Part shown: positions 9,199-17,956 of the stretch, one piece after another
How the letters are laid out: each line of letters opens with the position of its first letter
Numbering within the stretch: the stretch's first letter is position 1
Assembly: GCA_902801375.1 (NCBI GenBank)
Contig: CADCIB010000009.1
Coordinates: 1 to 64,000 of the forward strand
DNA: 64,000 bases
Direction: 5' to 3'
Source of the DNA: an uncultured Prevotellaceae bacterium
GTDB taxonomy: Bacteria > Bacteroidota > Bacteroidia > Bacteroidales > Bacteroidaceae
The notes under the pieces: model-generated
Database searches by the model: none
Seen by the model: only the letters and a program-made list of their open reading frames with translations
What the model was told of the DNA's origin: nothing
Program-made: the position numbers and the translations under genes

Positions 9199-9801
9199 TT
9201 AATTCAGGCCGAAGAGGGTGCGAAGTCCGCTGTCAACACCTGAGAAGCCCATGAAGGCGAGGCTCAGCAGACCAGCCGTCACGAGCACGATGGCTGTGCC
9301 CTGCATGCCTTTGGGAATCTTTGTCAGCGCCATCTGCTCGCGAATGCCGGCAAAGACGACCAATGCCAGTCCAAAGCCAATGGCTGTGGAGAAAGCGTAG
9401 ACGATGCTCTGCAGCAACGAGAAATCCTTCTGGATGACCAGGATGGCTACACCAAGAACGGCACAGTTGGTGGTGATGAGCGGCAGGAAGATGCCGAGCG
9501 CCTGATAGAGCGGTGGAGACACCTTCTTGAGAATAATCTCGACCATCTGCACAAGAGCGGCAATGACGAGGATGAAAGCAATGGTCTGTAGGTATTGCAG
9601 GCCGAAGGGGTTCAGCACGAAATGCTGGATGAGATACGTCACGATGGTGGCCAAAGTCATGACGAAGGCCACAGCTGCCGACATGCCCAGCGAAGTACTT
9701 ACCTTCTGTGATACGCCAAGGAAGGGGCAGATGCCGAGGAACTGCGACAGGATGATGTTGTTGACGAAAATCGCCGATATGAAAATCAGAATATACTCCA
9801 T
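9199..9801 (-). CDS. rnfA: Rnf complex subunit RnfA
   Basis: Integral membrane subunit of the ferredoxin:NAD+ oxidoreductase. At 200 residues it has the usual length (about 190-200) and six predicted membrane helices. The opening segment NNIILSQFLGICPFLGVS and TTNCAVLGVAILV are characteristic of RnfA/NqrE, and the conserved Cys residues of these helices are thought to bind an inter-subunit iron-sulfur centre in the membrane. It is the last gene of the operon, 37 bp past rnfE. Identity as RnfA rather than NqrE follows from the rnfB and rnfC genes in the same string. Confidence 0.95.
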   Translation of the reverse strand: MEYILIFISAIFVNNIILSQFLGICPFLGVSQKVSTSLGMSAAVAFVMTLATIVTYLIQHFVLNPFGLQYLQTIAFILVIAALVQMVEIILKKVSPPLYQALGIFLPLITTNCAVLGVAILVIQKDFSLLQSIVYAFSTAIGFGLALVVFAGIREQMALTKIPKGMQGTAIVLVTAGLLSLAFMGFSGVDSGLRTLFGLN

Positions 9802-9838
9802 AGGTTGAAATCATTATGTAGTGATGACTTTGCTAACA

Positions 9839-10414
9839 CTATTTCTTATTGATGGCAGCCACGAGGAAGCCAAGAGTGATGAAGGCTCCAGGAGGCAGCA
9901 CAAACATGAGCATGTTGTAGGTCTCAGGGAGAAGGGTGAAGCCAAACACGGAGCCGGCACCCAACAGTTCGCGGCAGATGCCGAGTAGCGTCAGGCCAAA
10001 GGTGAAACCCAGTCCGATACCGATGCCGTCCATGAGGCTGGCCAGGGGATTGTTTTTCGCAGCGAAGGCCTCAGCGCGACCAAGGATGACGCAGTTCACC
10101 ACGATGAGCGGAATGAACAGGCCCAGGGTGGCATAGATATCGGGGACGAAGGCCTGCATCACCATCTGTAGGATGGTGACAAACGAGGCGATGACCACGA
10201 TGAACACAGGGATGCGCACCATGTCGGGGGTGAGTTTCTTGATCAACGAGATGACCACGTTGGAGCATATCAGCACAAACATAGTGGCCAGTCCCATCGA
10301 CAAACCGTTGATGGCACTGGTCGTAGTGGCCAGTGTGGGACACATACCCAGCATCAGGACGAAGGTGGGGTTTTCCTTCGTGATGCCATTTTTGATGATA
10401 TTCAAATAGTTCAT
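9839..10414 (-). CDS. rnfE: Rnf complex subunit RnfE
   Basis: 191-residue integral membrane subunit homologous to RnfA and NqrD. NGITKENPTFVLMLGMCPTL at the N-terminus is the diagnostic RnfE/NqrD stretch, and IVVNCVILGRAEAFA carries the conserved Cys in a later helix. Six hydrophobic segments are visible. Together with RnfA it forms the membrane core that carries electrons across the bilayer. The start is 10 bp after the rnfG stop, consistent with a single transcript. Confidence 0.95.
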   Translation of the reverse strand: MNYLNIIKNGITKENPTFVLMLGMCPTLATTTSAINGLSMGLATMFVLICSNVVISLIKKLTPDMVRIPVFIVVIASFVTILQMVMQAFVPDIYATLGLFIPLIVVNCVILGRAEAFAAKNNPLASLMDGIGIGLGFTFGLTLLGICRELLGAGSVFGFTLLPETYNMLMFVLPPGAFITLGFLVAAINKK

Positions 10415-10424
10415 AATATTCCGT

Positions 10425-11048
10425 TTATTCTGTTGTTGCTTTTTGGGTTGCGCCCGTCACTGCATCCACAGGTACGGCCATGTAGGCTTTGTAGGCATTG
10501 TTCACAGCCAGGAGGAAGGCGCGGCTGGTGATGGTAGAGGCGGTGATGGCGTCCACCTTGCCTCCATCCTTGCTCACCACAAGCGGCTGCTCAGGATTCT
10601 GACCGATGATGTTGCCCTTCCCGTCCTTTTGGAACCACTTGTCAGCTTTGGCACCAAGTCCTGGCGTCTCAGCATGTTCCAACAGCGCATAGCCGAGGAT
10701 ATTGCCTTTCGGGTCGAAACCCACCAGCACTTTCAGGTCGCCGCCGAAGCCCATTGTTGTACTCTCGATGGCCGCTCCTAAGCTTTTCCCAGCAGCATCA
10801 GCCGTCTGATAGACAACAAACGAGCATTCCTTTCCATTGACGTTTCCTGGCACGGTGTCGGTCTTGGTCACTTTCAGTTCACCGCCGCCCATCACAGCCT
10901 TGATGCCATCGGCCAGCGTCTTTTCTTTCTGCTGGGCAATGGGAGCCTCAGTCACGTGGTTCACCCATGCGAGCACGCAGCCCATGACGACGGCGATGCC
11001 CGTCAGCACCAGCACCATATTTGTGATTGATGATTTCAGTTTTTCCAT
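10425..11048 (-). CDS. rnfG: Rnf complex flavoprotein subunit RnfG
   Basis: 207 residues: one N-terminal membrane helix (about 9-29), then a periplasmic FMN-binding domain. The expected flavinylation site, form D-x-x-(S/T)-(G/A)-x-T-x-(S/T), reads DAITASTIT at residues 166-174, so T172 is the likely covalent FMN acceptor attached by ApbE. A second, more canonical DAVTGAT lies at residues 195-201 near the C-terminus, which is unusual. The upstream segment AETPGLGAKAD is also a family hallmark. It sits between rnfD and rnfE; no apbE gene is present in this window. Confidence 0.93.
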   Translation of the reverse strand: MEKLKSSITNMVLVLTGIAVVMGCVLAWVNHVTEAPIAQQKEKTLADGIKAVMGGGELKVTKTDTVPGNVNGKECSFVVYQTADAAGKSLGAAIESTTMGFGGDLKVLVGFDPKGNILGYALLEHAETPGLGAKADKWFQKDGKGNIIGQNPEQPLVVSKDGGKVDAITASTITSRAFLLAVNNAYKAYMAVPVDAVTGATQKATTE

Positions 11049-11093
11049 ATTCTTATTCCTTTTTACAACGGCAATCCGATGCTTACACGACTA

Positions 11094-12128
11094 TTAATTG
11101 GTAGCTGGTTTCTCGCCAAAGCGCTTTGGCTTGATATACATATTAATGAGCGGCGTGAAAGCGTTCATGATGAGTATGGCGAACGACATGCCCTCGGGAT
11201 AGCTGCCCCAATTACGGATGGCCACCGTCAGGAAGCCGATGCCTATGCCATAGATAATCTGTCCGCGCGGCGTCATTGGCGAAGTGACATAGTCGGTGGC
11301 CATGAAGATGGCACCCAACATCAGACCACCCGTGAGCAACTCAGCAAAGGGGTCGGCATAGACGGGATTGGCCAGATGGAGAATGCCGCAGCATACAAAC
11401 ACTGTGGCAAAGATAGACACAGGGATGTGCCAAGTAATGATTTTTTTCCAAAGCATATAGGCTAAGCCGAGCAGCAGGGCCAAAGCACAGACTTCACCGA
11501 TGGTTCCCAGTCCGCCCGTGGGATTGTTGCCCAACAGCAGATGCGTGGCTGTGGGCAGCTGATCGAGCACGGTAGCATCGCCCGTCTTGATGGCTGTCTT
11601 CATGATGGCCAACGGTGTTGCCCCGGTCTCTGCATCAAGATAGCGCGTCAGTTGTCCTGCCACAGGCCAGGAGGTCATCTGTGCAGGAAAGCTGATCAGC
11701 AGGAAGGCACGACCCAGCAACGCGGGGTTGAAAATGTTACAGCCCAGACCGCCGAAAGTCATCTTGCCCACACCGATGGCGAACAGCGCACCGATGATGA
11801 TGATCCAGATGGGCAGGTTCGACGGCAGGTTGAAGCCCAGCAGCAAGCCTGTCAGGATGGCCGAACCGTCGCAGATAGTGAGTTTCTCTCTCTTCAGGAT
11901 AAACTTGGCTATCGCCCACTCGAAGAAGACGCAGGCAATAACACTGGTGGCAAGCACAATGGCCGAGCCGACGCCAAAATAGAACAGCGAGACGAGCAGG
12001 GCAGGTATCAGCGCGATGATGACACCATACATGTTCTTCTCCACTGAGTCGGAGCCGTGTGCGTGCGGTGATAATGATACGATTTGCATTGTTATTCTAT
12101 TTTCGTTATTTCGATAATTCGTTGTCAC
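11094..12128 (-). CDS. rnfD: Rnf complex subunit RnfD
   Basis: 344-residue membrane subunit, multiple helices, homologous to NqrB. The start could be Met1 or Met14 (MQIVSLSPHAHG); the second fits the usual RnfD N-terminus better. GGLGCNIFNPALLGRAFL and ATDYVTSPMTPRGQIIYG are the family signatures; the latter region holds the Thr that carries covalent FMN in characterised RnfD. This subunit is believed to form the ion channel part of the pump. The gap to rnfC is 9 bp with the longer start. Confidence 0.94.
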   Translation of the reverse strand: MTTNYRNNENRITMQIVSLSPHAHGSDSVEKNMYGVIIALIPALLVSLFYFGVGSAIVLATSVIACVFFEWAIAKFILKREKLTICDGSAILTGLLLGFNLPSNLPIWIIIIGALFAIGVGKMTFGGLGCNIFNPALLGRAFLLISFPAQMTSWPVAGQLTRYLDAETGATPLAIMKTAIKTGDATVLDQLPTATHLLLGNNPTGGLGTIGEVCALALLLGLAYMLWKKIITWHIPVSIFATVFVCCGILHLANPVYADPFAELLTGGLMLGAIFMATDYVTSPMTPRGQIIYGIGIGFLTVAIRNWGSYPEGMSFAILIMNAFTPLINMYIKPKRFGEKPATN

Positions 12129-12137
12129 GTTAATCCG

Positions 12138-13502
12138 TTATTTCGCATTGCGGCTGCGAATGATGCCCATGACCGTCTGTTTACCCTGACGGATATTGTC
12201 GAGCAACGGACGGTGGGCAGGACACGTGAACTGGCAGGAACCGCATTCAATGCACGAGACGATGTCTTCGCCCTCTGCCCTCTCCCACTGCTTCATCTCC
12301 GACAGCGTAGCCAGCAGATAAGGTTCCAAGCCCATCGGGCAGACGCTCACGCACTTGGCACAACGGATGCAGGGCTGTGCTTCCTTGCGGTGGGCATCGT
12401 CGTCGGAGAGGATAGTCACGCTGTTCGTCCCCTTGCAGATGGGCACATCCACCGATGTCAACGCCTTTCCCATCATCGGACCGCCAGCCAGCAGTTTGCT
12501 GTCGCCTTCGGGCATTCCGCCGCAAGCCTCAATCAGTTCGCGCATCGGTGTTCCCATACGCACGAGGAAGTTTCCTGGATGAGCCAACTTCTTACCTGTG
12601 ACGGTCGTATAGCGTTCAAACAGCGGTTTGTTCTTCATCACGGCCTCATAGACGGCATAGGCCGTCCCCACGTTCTGCACGATAGCGCCCACATTGACCG
12701 GGATGGCTGGTGGTGCTGGTACCTGACGACGGATGACGGCGTCGACCAACTGCTTCTCACCTCCCTGCGGATAGCGTTGTTTCAAAGGCACCACTTCCAC
12801 GTTGTATTCCGAGTTTTGGAACACCTCTGCACACTTCTGGGTGAGCAGTTCGATGGCCTTGGGCTTGTTGGTCTCTATGCCAATGTAGCCTGTAGTCACC
12901 TTGGCGGCCTTCATCAGCAGTTCCAGTCCCACGAGTATCTCATCGGGATGCTCCATCATCAGCCGATAGTCGGAGGTGATATAGGGTTCGCATTCTACGG
13001 CATTGATGATCACACATTCGGCTTTGGCGGTCGGCGGCGGTGTGAGTTTGATGAATGTGGGGAATCCAGCACCGCCCATACCTGTGACACCCGCTTTCTT
13101 CACACGTGCCACAATCTCTTCGGGTGTCAGTTCGGGATGGTTTTTCACCAGTTCCAACGCGTCAGAGCGGTCGATGCTCTCTTCCCATTCGTCGCCCTCC
13201 ACATTGATGATAATGGCTGGTTTGCGGTAGCCTGTGGCATCGATGGCCGTATCGACCTTGAACACGGTGCCCGACACCGACGAATAGATCGGGGCCGACA
13301 CGAAGCCGCCAGCCTCAGCGATGAGCGTTCCCACCTTCACCTTGTCGCCCTTGGCAACTACAGGTTTGGCAGGCGCACCGATATGCTGCGACAGTGGGAA
13401 AATGGCCTGCTTTGGCAAAGCAGCCACCTTGGTCTCCACCTCGTGTGTCAGTTTGTTCTCCTCAGGATGAACGCCACCTATACGGAATGTTCTTGCTTTC
13501 AT
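12138..13502 (-). CDS. rnfC: Rnf complex NADH-binding subunit RnfC
   Basis: 454 residues, soluble, membrane-attached. N-terminal barrel-sandwich domain, then an NADH/FMN-binding domain related to NuoF (GMGGAGFPTFIKL about residue 141-153, VECEPYITSDYRLM about 169-182), a SLBB region, and two C-terminal ferredoxin-type clusters (CIRCAKCVSVCP and CIECGSCQFTCP). It oxidises or reduces NAD(H) in the complex. Its ATG overlaps the rnfB stop as ATGA (13499-13502), which implies translational coupling. Length is typical of the family. Confidence 0.95.
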   Translation of the reverse strand: MKARTFRIGGVHPEENKLTHEVETKVAALPKQAIFPLSQHIGAPAKPVVAKGDKVKVGTLIAEAGGFVSAPIYSSVSGTVFKVDTAIDATGYRKPAIIINVEGDEWEESIDRSDALELVKNHPELTPEEIVARVKKAGVTGMGGAGFPTFIKLTPPPTAKAECVIINAVECEPYITSDYRLMMEHPDEILVGLELLMKAAKVTTGYIGIETNKPKAIELLTQKCAEVFQNSEYNVEVVPLKQRYPQGGEKQLVDAVIRRQVPAPPAIPVNVGAIVQNVGTAYAVYEAVMKNKPLFERYTTVTGKKLAHPGNFLVRMGTPMRELIEACGGMPEGDSKLLAGGPMMGKALTSVDVPICKGTNSVTILSDDDAHRKEAQPCIRCAKCVSVCPMGLEPYLLATLSEMKQWERAEGEDIVSCIECGSCQFTCPAHRPLLDNIRQGKQTVMGIIRSRNAK

Positions 13503-14398
13503 ACACTTTCCTCCTTTCTCTGTTCTGGGGTGATCACTGCCTCAGATGGTTCTGCAGGCTTGGGCTTGGGCAATGGGAAATTCACAGCATGGATGGCTTT
13601 TGTCGGACAAGCCTCCACGCATTTCTTGCACAAGCGACACTTGTTGAAGTCGATGTAGCACAGGTTGCTCTCCACCGTGATAGCCTCAAACTTGCACTCC
13701 TTCTGGCACTTGCCACAGCCGATGCAAGCAGCTTTACAGGCCTTCATGGCAGCCGCCCCCTTGTCTTTATTGACACAGCTGACAAAAACGCGGCGGTTTT
13801 TCGGTCCTTTCTTGCGCAGCTCGATAATGTGTCGCGGACAGGCTTTCACGCAGGCTCCACAGGCCGTACACAGTTCGTCGTCGACCTCGGGCAGTCCGGT
13901 AGCCTCATTCATGCGAAGGGCACCAAACTGACAGGCGGCCACACAGTCGCCACAACCTAAGCAGCCGAAGCCACAAGCCGTCTCGCCGGCACCTGTGGCG
14001 TTGACGGCAGCACAAGTCATCAGACCGTCATAGACGGCTATGCGCTGACGGTTCTCACACGTGCCATTACACCTTACCACAGCCACCATCGGCTCGCTTT
14101 GGGCAACAGCCATTCCCAGCAGGTCGGCCACCTTGCTCATCACCTCGGCACCTCCCACAGGACAGGTAAGCCCTTCTATCGACCCAGCGTCGGCTCCCTT
14201 CACCAGAGCGTCGGCCATACCTGAGCATCCGGGATATCCGCAACCGCCACAATTGGCACCAGGCAAGGCTGCTGTCACCAACGGCAGACGCGGGTCTTCC
14301 TTCACAGCAAACTTCTTGGAACACACATAGAGTATCACCGCTGCGATGAGCGCGATACTGCCAAGAACGATTACTGCCGTCAAAATAAAACTAAACAT
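13499..14398 (-). CDS. rnfB: Rnf complex ferredoxin-type subunit RnfB
   Basis: 299 residues. N-terminal membrane anchor (about 2-26), then a 4Fe-4S domain (NCGGCGYPGC, residues 49-58) and four ferredoxin-type motifs: CGFGCLGCGDCVAAC, CTACGACVKACP, CKAACIGCGKCQKEC and CRLCKKCVEACP. It is the entry point for electrons from reduced ferredoxin. The tail is Pro/Lys-rich. The gene follows rseC by 12 bp and overlaps rnfC by 4 bp. The many clusters fit the longer RnfB type of anaerobes. Confidence 0.95.
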   Translation of the reverse strand: MFSFILTAVIVLGSIALIAAVILYVCSKKFAVKEDPRLPLVTAALPGANCGGCGYPGCSGMADALVKGADAGSIEGLTCPVGGAEVMSKVADLLGMAVAQSEPMVAVVRCNGTCENRQRIAVYDGLMTCAAVNATGAGETACGFGCLGCGDCVAACQFGALRMNEATGLPEVDDELCTACGACVKACPRHIIELRKKGPKNRRVFVSCVNKDKGAAAMKACKAACIGCGKCQKECKFEAITVESNLCYIDFNKCRLCKKCVEACPTKAIHAVNFPLPKPKPAEPSEAVITPEQRKEESV

Positions 14399-14410
14399 AT
14401 TATTAATGAT

Positions 14411-14830
14411 TTACGTATTAACGATTTCGAAGGCGATCTTCTCGCTGATTTTCTTCCTACACGCGTATATTATTATATAATAAGGTATAAGGCTGACCAG
14501 ACCACAGAGCGCCATCAAGGGCTCATCGCGGGTGAAAAGGCTCACGACGAACACCACGCCCACCATCAGCAGGAAAGGCAGCACAAAAGCCAGCACGACG
14601 GCCTTCATGCCCATCTGTGTCGTAGCAGCCACCCTGACGGCATCGCCCACCTTCAGCCCGTCGGCCGACGGAGCCATCCGCACGTCCACCAGTTTCGTTT
14701 TCTGCTCAGAGATATGACATTGCGAGGCCACCTTGCACGAGCCACAGGCCGCCGACTGCACGATGCGCACGCGCACACCTTCGTCCGACAGACTGTCAAC
14801 GATGCCTTGATGAACAATTTTTTGGCCCAT
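14411..14830 (-). CDS. rseC: RseC/SoxR-reducing-system type membrane protein
   Basis: 139 residues. The N-terminal domain has a Cys cluster (CGSCKVASQCHI, about residues 29-40) of RseC type, then two membrane helices (about 76-96 and 104-124). RseC-family genes travel with rnf operons; in Escherichia coli the rsx/rse products keep SoxR reduced. Here no soxR is seen, so the role is probably assembly or redox support of Rnf. It is the first gene of the rnf operon, preceded by a good promoter at 14884-14915. Confidence 0.85.
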   Translation of the reverse strand: MGQKIVHQGIVDSLSDEGVRVRIVQSAACGSCKVASQCHISEQKTKLVDVRMAPSADGLKVGDAVRVAATTQMGMKAVVLAFVLPFLLMVGVVFVVSLFTRDEPLMALCGLVSLIPYYIIIYACRKKISEKIAFEIVNT

Positions 14831-14883
14831 ATCTTCTGTTCGCTTGTTTTCGATTCAGCCTCTGCCTTTTCAGTTAGCATCGG

Positions 14884-14915
14884 CAAAGTTACCATTTTTT
14901 TTGCAAATCGACAAA
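14884..14915 (-). promoter_or_regulatory. rnf operon promoter
   Basis: Minus-strand TTTG (14912-14915), 20-bp spacer, TAACTTTG (14884-14891). Predicted start near 14878, leader about 48 nt before rseC. Confidence 0.8.
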
Positions 14916-14994
14916 ATATTCATCAAATATTTGCACTTATGTTAACAAATCTTGTGGTTTTTGCTACAAATTGCGTAAAAAAAGACCGAATTAT

Positions 14995-15025
14995 TTTGTT
15001 GTTACAATTGTTTGCATTATCTTTG
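14995..15025 (+). promoter_or_regulatory. promoter of the 146-residue acidic protein gene
   Basis: TTTG (14995-14998), 19-bp spacer, TATCTTTG (15018-15025). The expected start point, about 5-7 nt further, coincides with the ATG at 15030, so the mRNA may be leaderless. The box also shows that an upstream in-frame ATG at 15012 cannot be the start. Confidence 0.75.
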
Positions 15026-15029
15026 CAGC

Positions 15030-15470
15030 ATGAAAGCAACAGAACAGACCATCCAGCAAATTGAGCGGGTACTGCGGAAAATCGCCAACAAGTTACCTGA
15101 AGTGAAGGAGCCGACCTTGATGACCGACATTCACCTTCGCGTTCCGCAAGACAGCGGCGAGATTCTCGTCTACGACGACGACGACAACGAAATCACGCGC
15201 TGTGTGGTGGAGCAATGGATTGAAAACAAGGATGAGGACTTCTACGATCAGGTCACGGAAATTCTTCGGAAAGAGTTGCATCGTCTGGAAGCCACAGCCG
15301 CCCACTTAGGCATCCTCAGGCCCTACAGCTTCGTGCTCGAAGATGACGACAGAGAGGTGATTGGCGAACTGTTTGTTGCCGACGGAGAAACAATCATCCT
15401 GGGCGGTGAACTGATGGAAAACATGGAGGAAGACCTCGACTCGTTCTTCGACAACCTCATGAAGGACTGA
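15030..15470 (+). CDS. conserved acidic hypothetical protein
   Basis: 146 residues from the ATG at 15030, chosen because the promoter -7 box ends at 15025. The protein is soluble, acidic and without signal peptide or membrane segment. It has a run of acidic residues near residue 45 (VYDDDDNE), an amphipathic stretch with YDQVTEILRKELHRLE, and a Glu/Asp-rich C-terminus (MENMEEDLDSFFDNLMKD). I do not recognise a characterised family; composition and conservation-like structure suggest a real cytosolic protein. It stands alone, divergent from the rnf operon, and a repeat array starts 3 nt after its stop. Confidence 0.75.
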   Translation: MKATEQTIQQIERVLRKIANKLPEVKEPTLMTDIHLRVPQDSGEILVYDDDDNEITRCVVEQWIENKDEDFYDQVTEILRKELHRLEATAAHLGILRPYSFVLEDDDREVIGELFVADGETIILGGELMENMEEDLDSFFDNLMKD

Positions 15471-15473
15471 CAA

Positions 15474-15660
15474 GACAGAGTAATCCAGGAAAAGACAGAG
15501 TAACTTAAGAACTGTTTTTTTAGACAGAGTAACAGAAGAACATTTTCTTCGCGTCTTTCGTTGTTCAAGAAAGACAGAGTAACAGAAGAACATATTCTTT
15601 GTGTCTTTCGTTGTTCAAGAAAGACAGAGTAACACAAGAACAAATTTTTCGTGTCTTTCG
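15474..15660 (+). repeat. GACAGAGTAA repeat array adjoining a stop codon
   Basis: GACAGAGTAA starts at 15474, 15494, 15523, 15573 and 15623. The last three units are 50 bp apart and nearly identical. They contain a GTCTTTC...GAAAGAC hairpin. The first unit begins 3 nt after the TGA at 15468-15470. Confidence 0.85.
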
Positions 15661-15674
15661 ATGTGTATGCGGGC

Positions 15675-16135
15675 GACTGATTAGTGTCTGCGCTCAGTGC
15701 TAACTACTCCTCCCCCTACAGGGGGAGATAGAGGGGGTCACATATCCCCAGAGGAGAGCGAGAAGGGCGCAATGCAATATCTTTTTCGCACATTTTCGTC
15801 TTTTCGCGTATTTTCGCAATCCCCTCCCAACGCGGAAATGAAAAATTTTTGATCGCGAAAAAGCACGAAAAACACAGACTTCCGCGAAAACTTCATCTCA
15901 CATGATGCTTATAATGTTGCGCCCGCAATATCTTTTTCGCACATTTTCGCCTTTTCGGGTATTTTCGGAATCCCTATTCTATTCCGTAACGACTCAGCCC
16001 CCGTGCGGACTGACCTCCTCTAATGACCTCCCCTCACCCCTCCTGTAGGAGGGGACTGATTAGTTCTGCGCTCAGTACTAACCATTCCTCCCCCTACAGG
16101 GGGAGATAGAGGGGGTCGCATATCCCCTACAGGGA
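15675..16135 (+). repeat. palindromic GC-rich repeat elements with CGAAAA-rich spacer
   Basis: Two copies of a unit with ctgcgctcagt followed by a CTCCCCCT-AC-AGGGGGAG palindrome and atagagggggtc are centred near 15715 and 16095. A variant CCTCCT-GT-AGGAGG palindrome is near 16045. Between them, stretches rich in TTTTCG recur (15760-15844, 15928-15975). The 85 bp at 15760-15844 recur identically at 20747-20831. No gene seen from 15471 to 16337. Confidence 0.8.
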
Positions 16136-16260
16136 GAGTGAGAAGGTTGCTTTGCAATATCTGTTTCGCCTTTTCGGGTCTTTTCGAATCTCTATTCTAT
16201 TCCAAAAAAGCACGAAAAACACAGACTTACGCGAAGATTTTAGGCACTTATATACCATTC

Positions 16261-16311
16261 GACCCCATCCCAGCCCCTCTCCAAAGGGAGAGGATAGCTT
16301 AGGGTGGGGTC
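16261..16311 (-). terminator. inverted repeat past the FadL-like gene
   Basis: An imperfect inverted repeat opens with gaccccatcc and closes with gggtggggtc, with an inner CCTCTCC-AAA-GGGAGAGG hairpin, 27 bp past the stop of the outer membrane protein gene. It lacks a clean U tract, so it may be another member of the dispersed palindromes rather than a true terminator. Confidence 0.4.
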
Positions 16312-16337
16312 AAACCATATATAATTCCCTTCGTTTT

Positions 16338-17903
16338 TTAGAAGTGGTAGCCCAGCGTGAGCATCAGCTGGTGGCGCTTGTTGTCCACGATGTTCGAAAG
16401 GTTGTCGGTCAAATCGCTGTCGGCTTCTGCATAGTAGCTCATGAAGGGGCTGAACTCACCCTTCGTGATAGAGTATTGGTAAGCCAGGTCGATGGACAGC
16501 TTGTCGAAGTTCACGCCGACACCTGCCGTCAGACGGTTCGTAGCCTTCCAGTTGGTATAGTCGGTGGCCGAAGCGTAGTAGCTGCCCGGGCTGTCGAGAG
16601 CACCATTCTTGAAACCGTCGAGGTTGTACATCGGGCTTACGTAGTTGTAGCCCAGACGGACGGCAAAGTGCTCGTCGGCTCTCAGTTCGGCACCCACCTT
16701 CACCGTGCTCACGCCCTTGAGCGTAGCCTCAGTGTGGCTGTTCATCTCGCGGTCGCTCTCGCTGTCCTCCCAGTACTCGTCGTAGTACCAGTCGTACGTA
16801 GCGCCTGTGTTCACACGGCTGTCGAGTGAGCCATAGTCGCTGTATTCATAGGTAGCACCCAGAGCCACCATATTGCCGATGGTGTGTCCGAGCGACAAGC
16901 CGAACTTCCACGGCGTGAAGAGCTTAAACTTATACGACTCGCTGTTGCTTCCGCTGTCGAAGGCGCCCACCGATGTCTTGTTGAGCAGCGTAGTGGTGTT
17001 CTCCGTTGTCAGGTCGTACCACGTCGGCGTGTGCACATACAGGCCGATACGGAAGGGCGACTCCTCGACGGGTCGGTAGATCACGCCTGCCTTCAGGTTG
17101 AAGCCCGTACCGTCGATGTGGCGCTCGTCGTTCACGTAGACGTCGCCTATCGACGTGTTGTTGTAGTCCACCAAGTTCTCGCAGTACTCACTGTAGCTCT
17201 TGTAGTTGACGTCCTTGATGCCCACGCTCAGTCCGAGATACCAGCGGTCGTTGATGTTGCCGCTGATGTTGAAGTCATACTCACCGATGTAGCCCTTCTG
17301 GCCGCGCGTCATGTTGTAGCCTGTGGCATCGTTGTAGTAGAAGTTGCCGTCGTTGGCATCAGGCAGCAGAACGTTGTAATAGAGGTAGTCCAGCTGGTTG
17401 AAGGTATTTCCATCGCCTACCCACACACCATCATCCTCCTCAAGGTTGAAGCATCCATCAAAGCCTTTGATGTACGACAGTTTGTTCTGCGAGACCCCAC
17501 TCAGGCGGTCGGCAGCCGAGAGTATCTGGTTGAAGTTGCGGCTCTTGTGGTAGTTGAAGCCGAAGTTCAGGAACGAGCGCTCTCCCGACTGGCGTGCATA
17601 GACGAATCCCATCTGGTCGAAGCTCATGCTTGTCTTCTTGCTCCAGTCGAAGTCGCTGGCGTCCTGCTGGCTGATCATCCCCATCGTACCCACGACGGCC
17701 GAATGGCGGAAGAGTCCGATGCCTGCAGGATTGGTCGAGATGGTCGAGATGTCGGCACCCAGGGCCTCCATAGCTCCACCCATACCCACATAGCGAGCCG
17801 TACCGTTCAGGTCGTCGGTGGCGATGTTAGCATTCTCGTAGGTCTCCTGTGCTGCTACTGGCACTGCGGCCAACAAGGTCAGCGCAAATAGTATCTTCTT
17901 CAT
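16338..17903 (-). CDS. OmpP1/FadL-family outer membrane transporter
   Basis: 521 residues with a signal peptide (about 1-18, cut after PVAAQ). The mature N-terminus has the FadL-type hatch segment (YVGMGGAMEALGADISTISTNPAGIGLFR region, about residues 38-66), where NPAG is the family hallmark. The rest alternates aromatic beta-strands and ends with a C-terminal Phe (LMLTLGYHF), typical of an outer membrane barrel. FadL-type channels admit hydrophobic compounds; in Bacteroidales the substrate is unknown. It follows the Tyr/Trp-rich gene by 53 bp and is probably co-transcribed with it. Confidence 0.85.
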   Translation of the reverse strand: MKKILFALTLLAAVPVAAQETYENANIATDDLNGTARYVGMGGAMEALGADISTISTNPAGIGLFRHSAVVGTMGMISQQDASDFDWSKKTSMSFDQMGFVYARQSGERSFLNFGFNYHKSRNFNQILSAADRLSGVSQNKLSYIKGFDGCFNLEEDDGVWVGDGNTFNQLDYLYYNVLLPDANDGNFYYNDATGYNMTRGQKGYIGEYDFNISGNINDRWYLGLSVGIKDVNYKSYSEYCENLVDYNNTSIGDVYVNDERHIDGTGFNLKAGVIYRPVEESPFRIGLYVHTPTWYDLTTENTTTLLNKTSVGAFDSGSNSESYKFKLFTPWKFGLSLGHTIGNMVALGATYEYSDYGSLDSRVNTGATYDWYYDEYWEDSESDREMNSHTEATLKGVSTVKVGAELRADEHFAVRLGYNYVSPMYNLDGFKNGALDSPGSYYASATDYTNWKATNRLTAGVGVNFDKLSIDLAYQYSITKGEFSPFMSYYAEADSDLTDNLSNIVDNKRHQLMLTLGYHF

Positions 17904-17956
17904 TTTCTATTCTTTATGGTTAATTGGTTCACGATTATAATAAATGAATGTCTCTC

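Noticed and set aside
12084-13658. A 524-codon open frame on the plus strand
   Set aside because: It is antisense to rnfC and rnfB, His/Arg/Leu-rich in composition and has no motif; it is a by-product of GC-rich codon use in the real genes.
9199-14398. Reading the operon as Na+-NQR
   Set aside because: rnfB with many ferredoxin motifs and rnfC with two are present and nqrA/nqrF are absent, so Rnf is correct.
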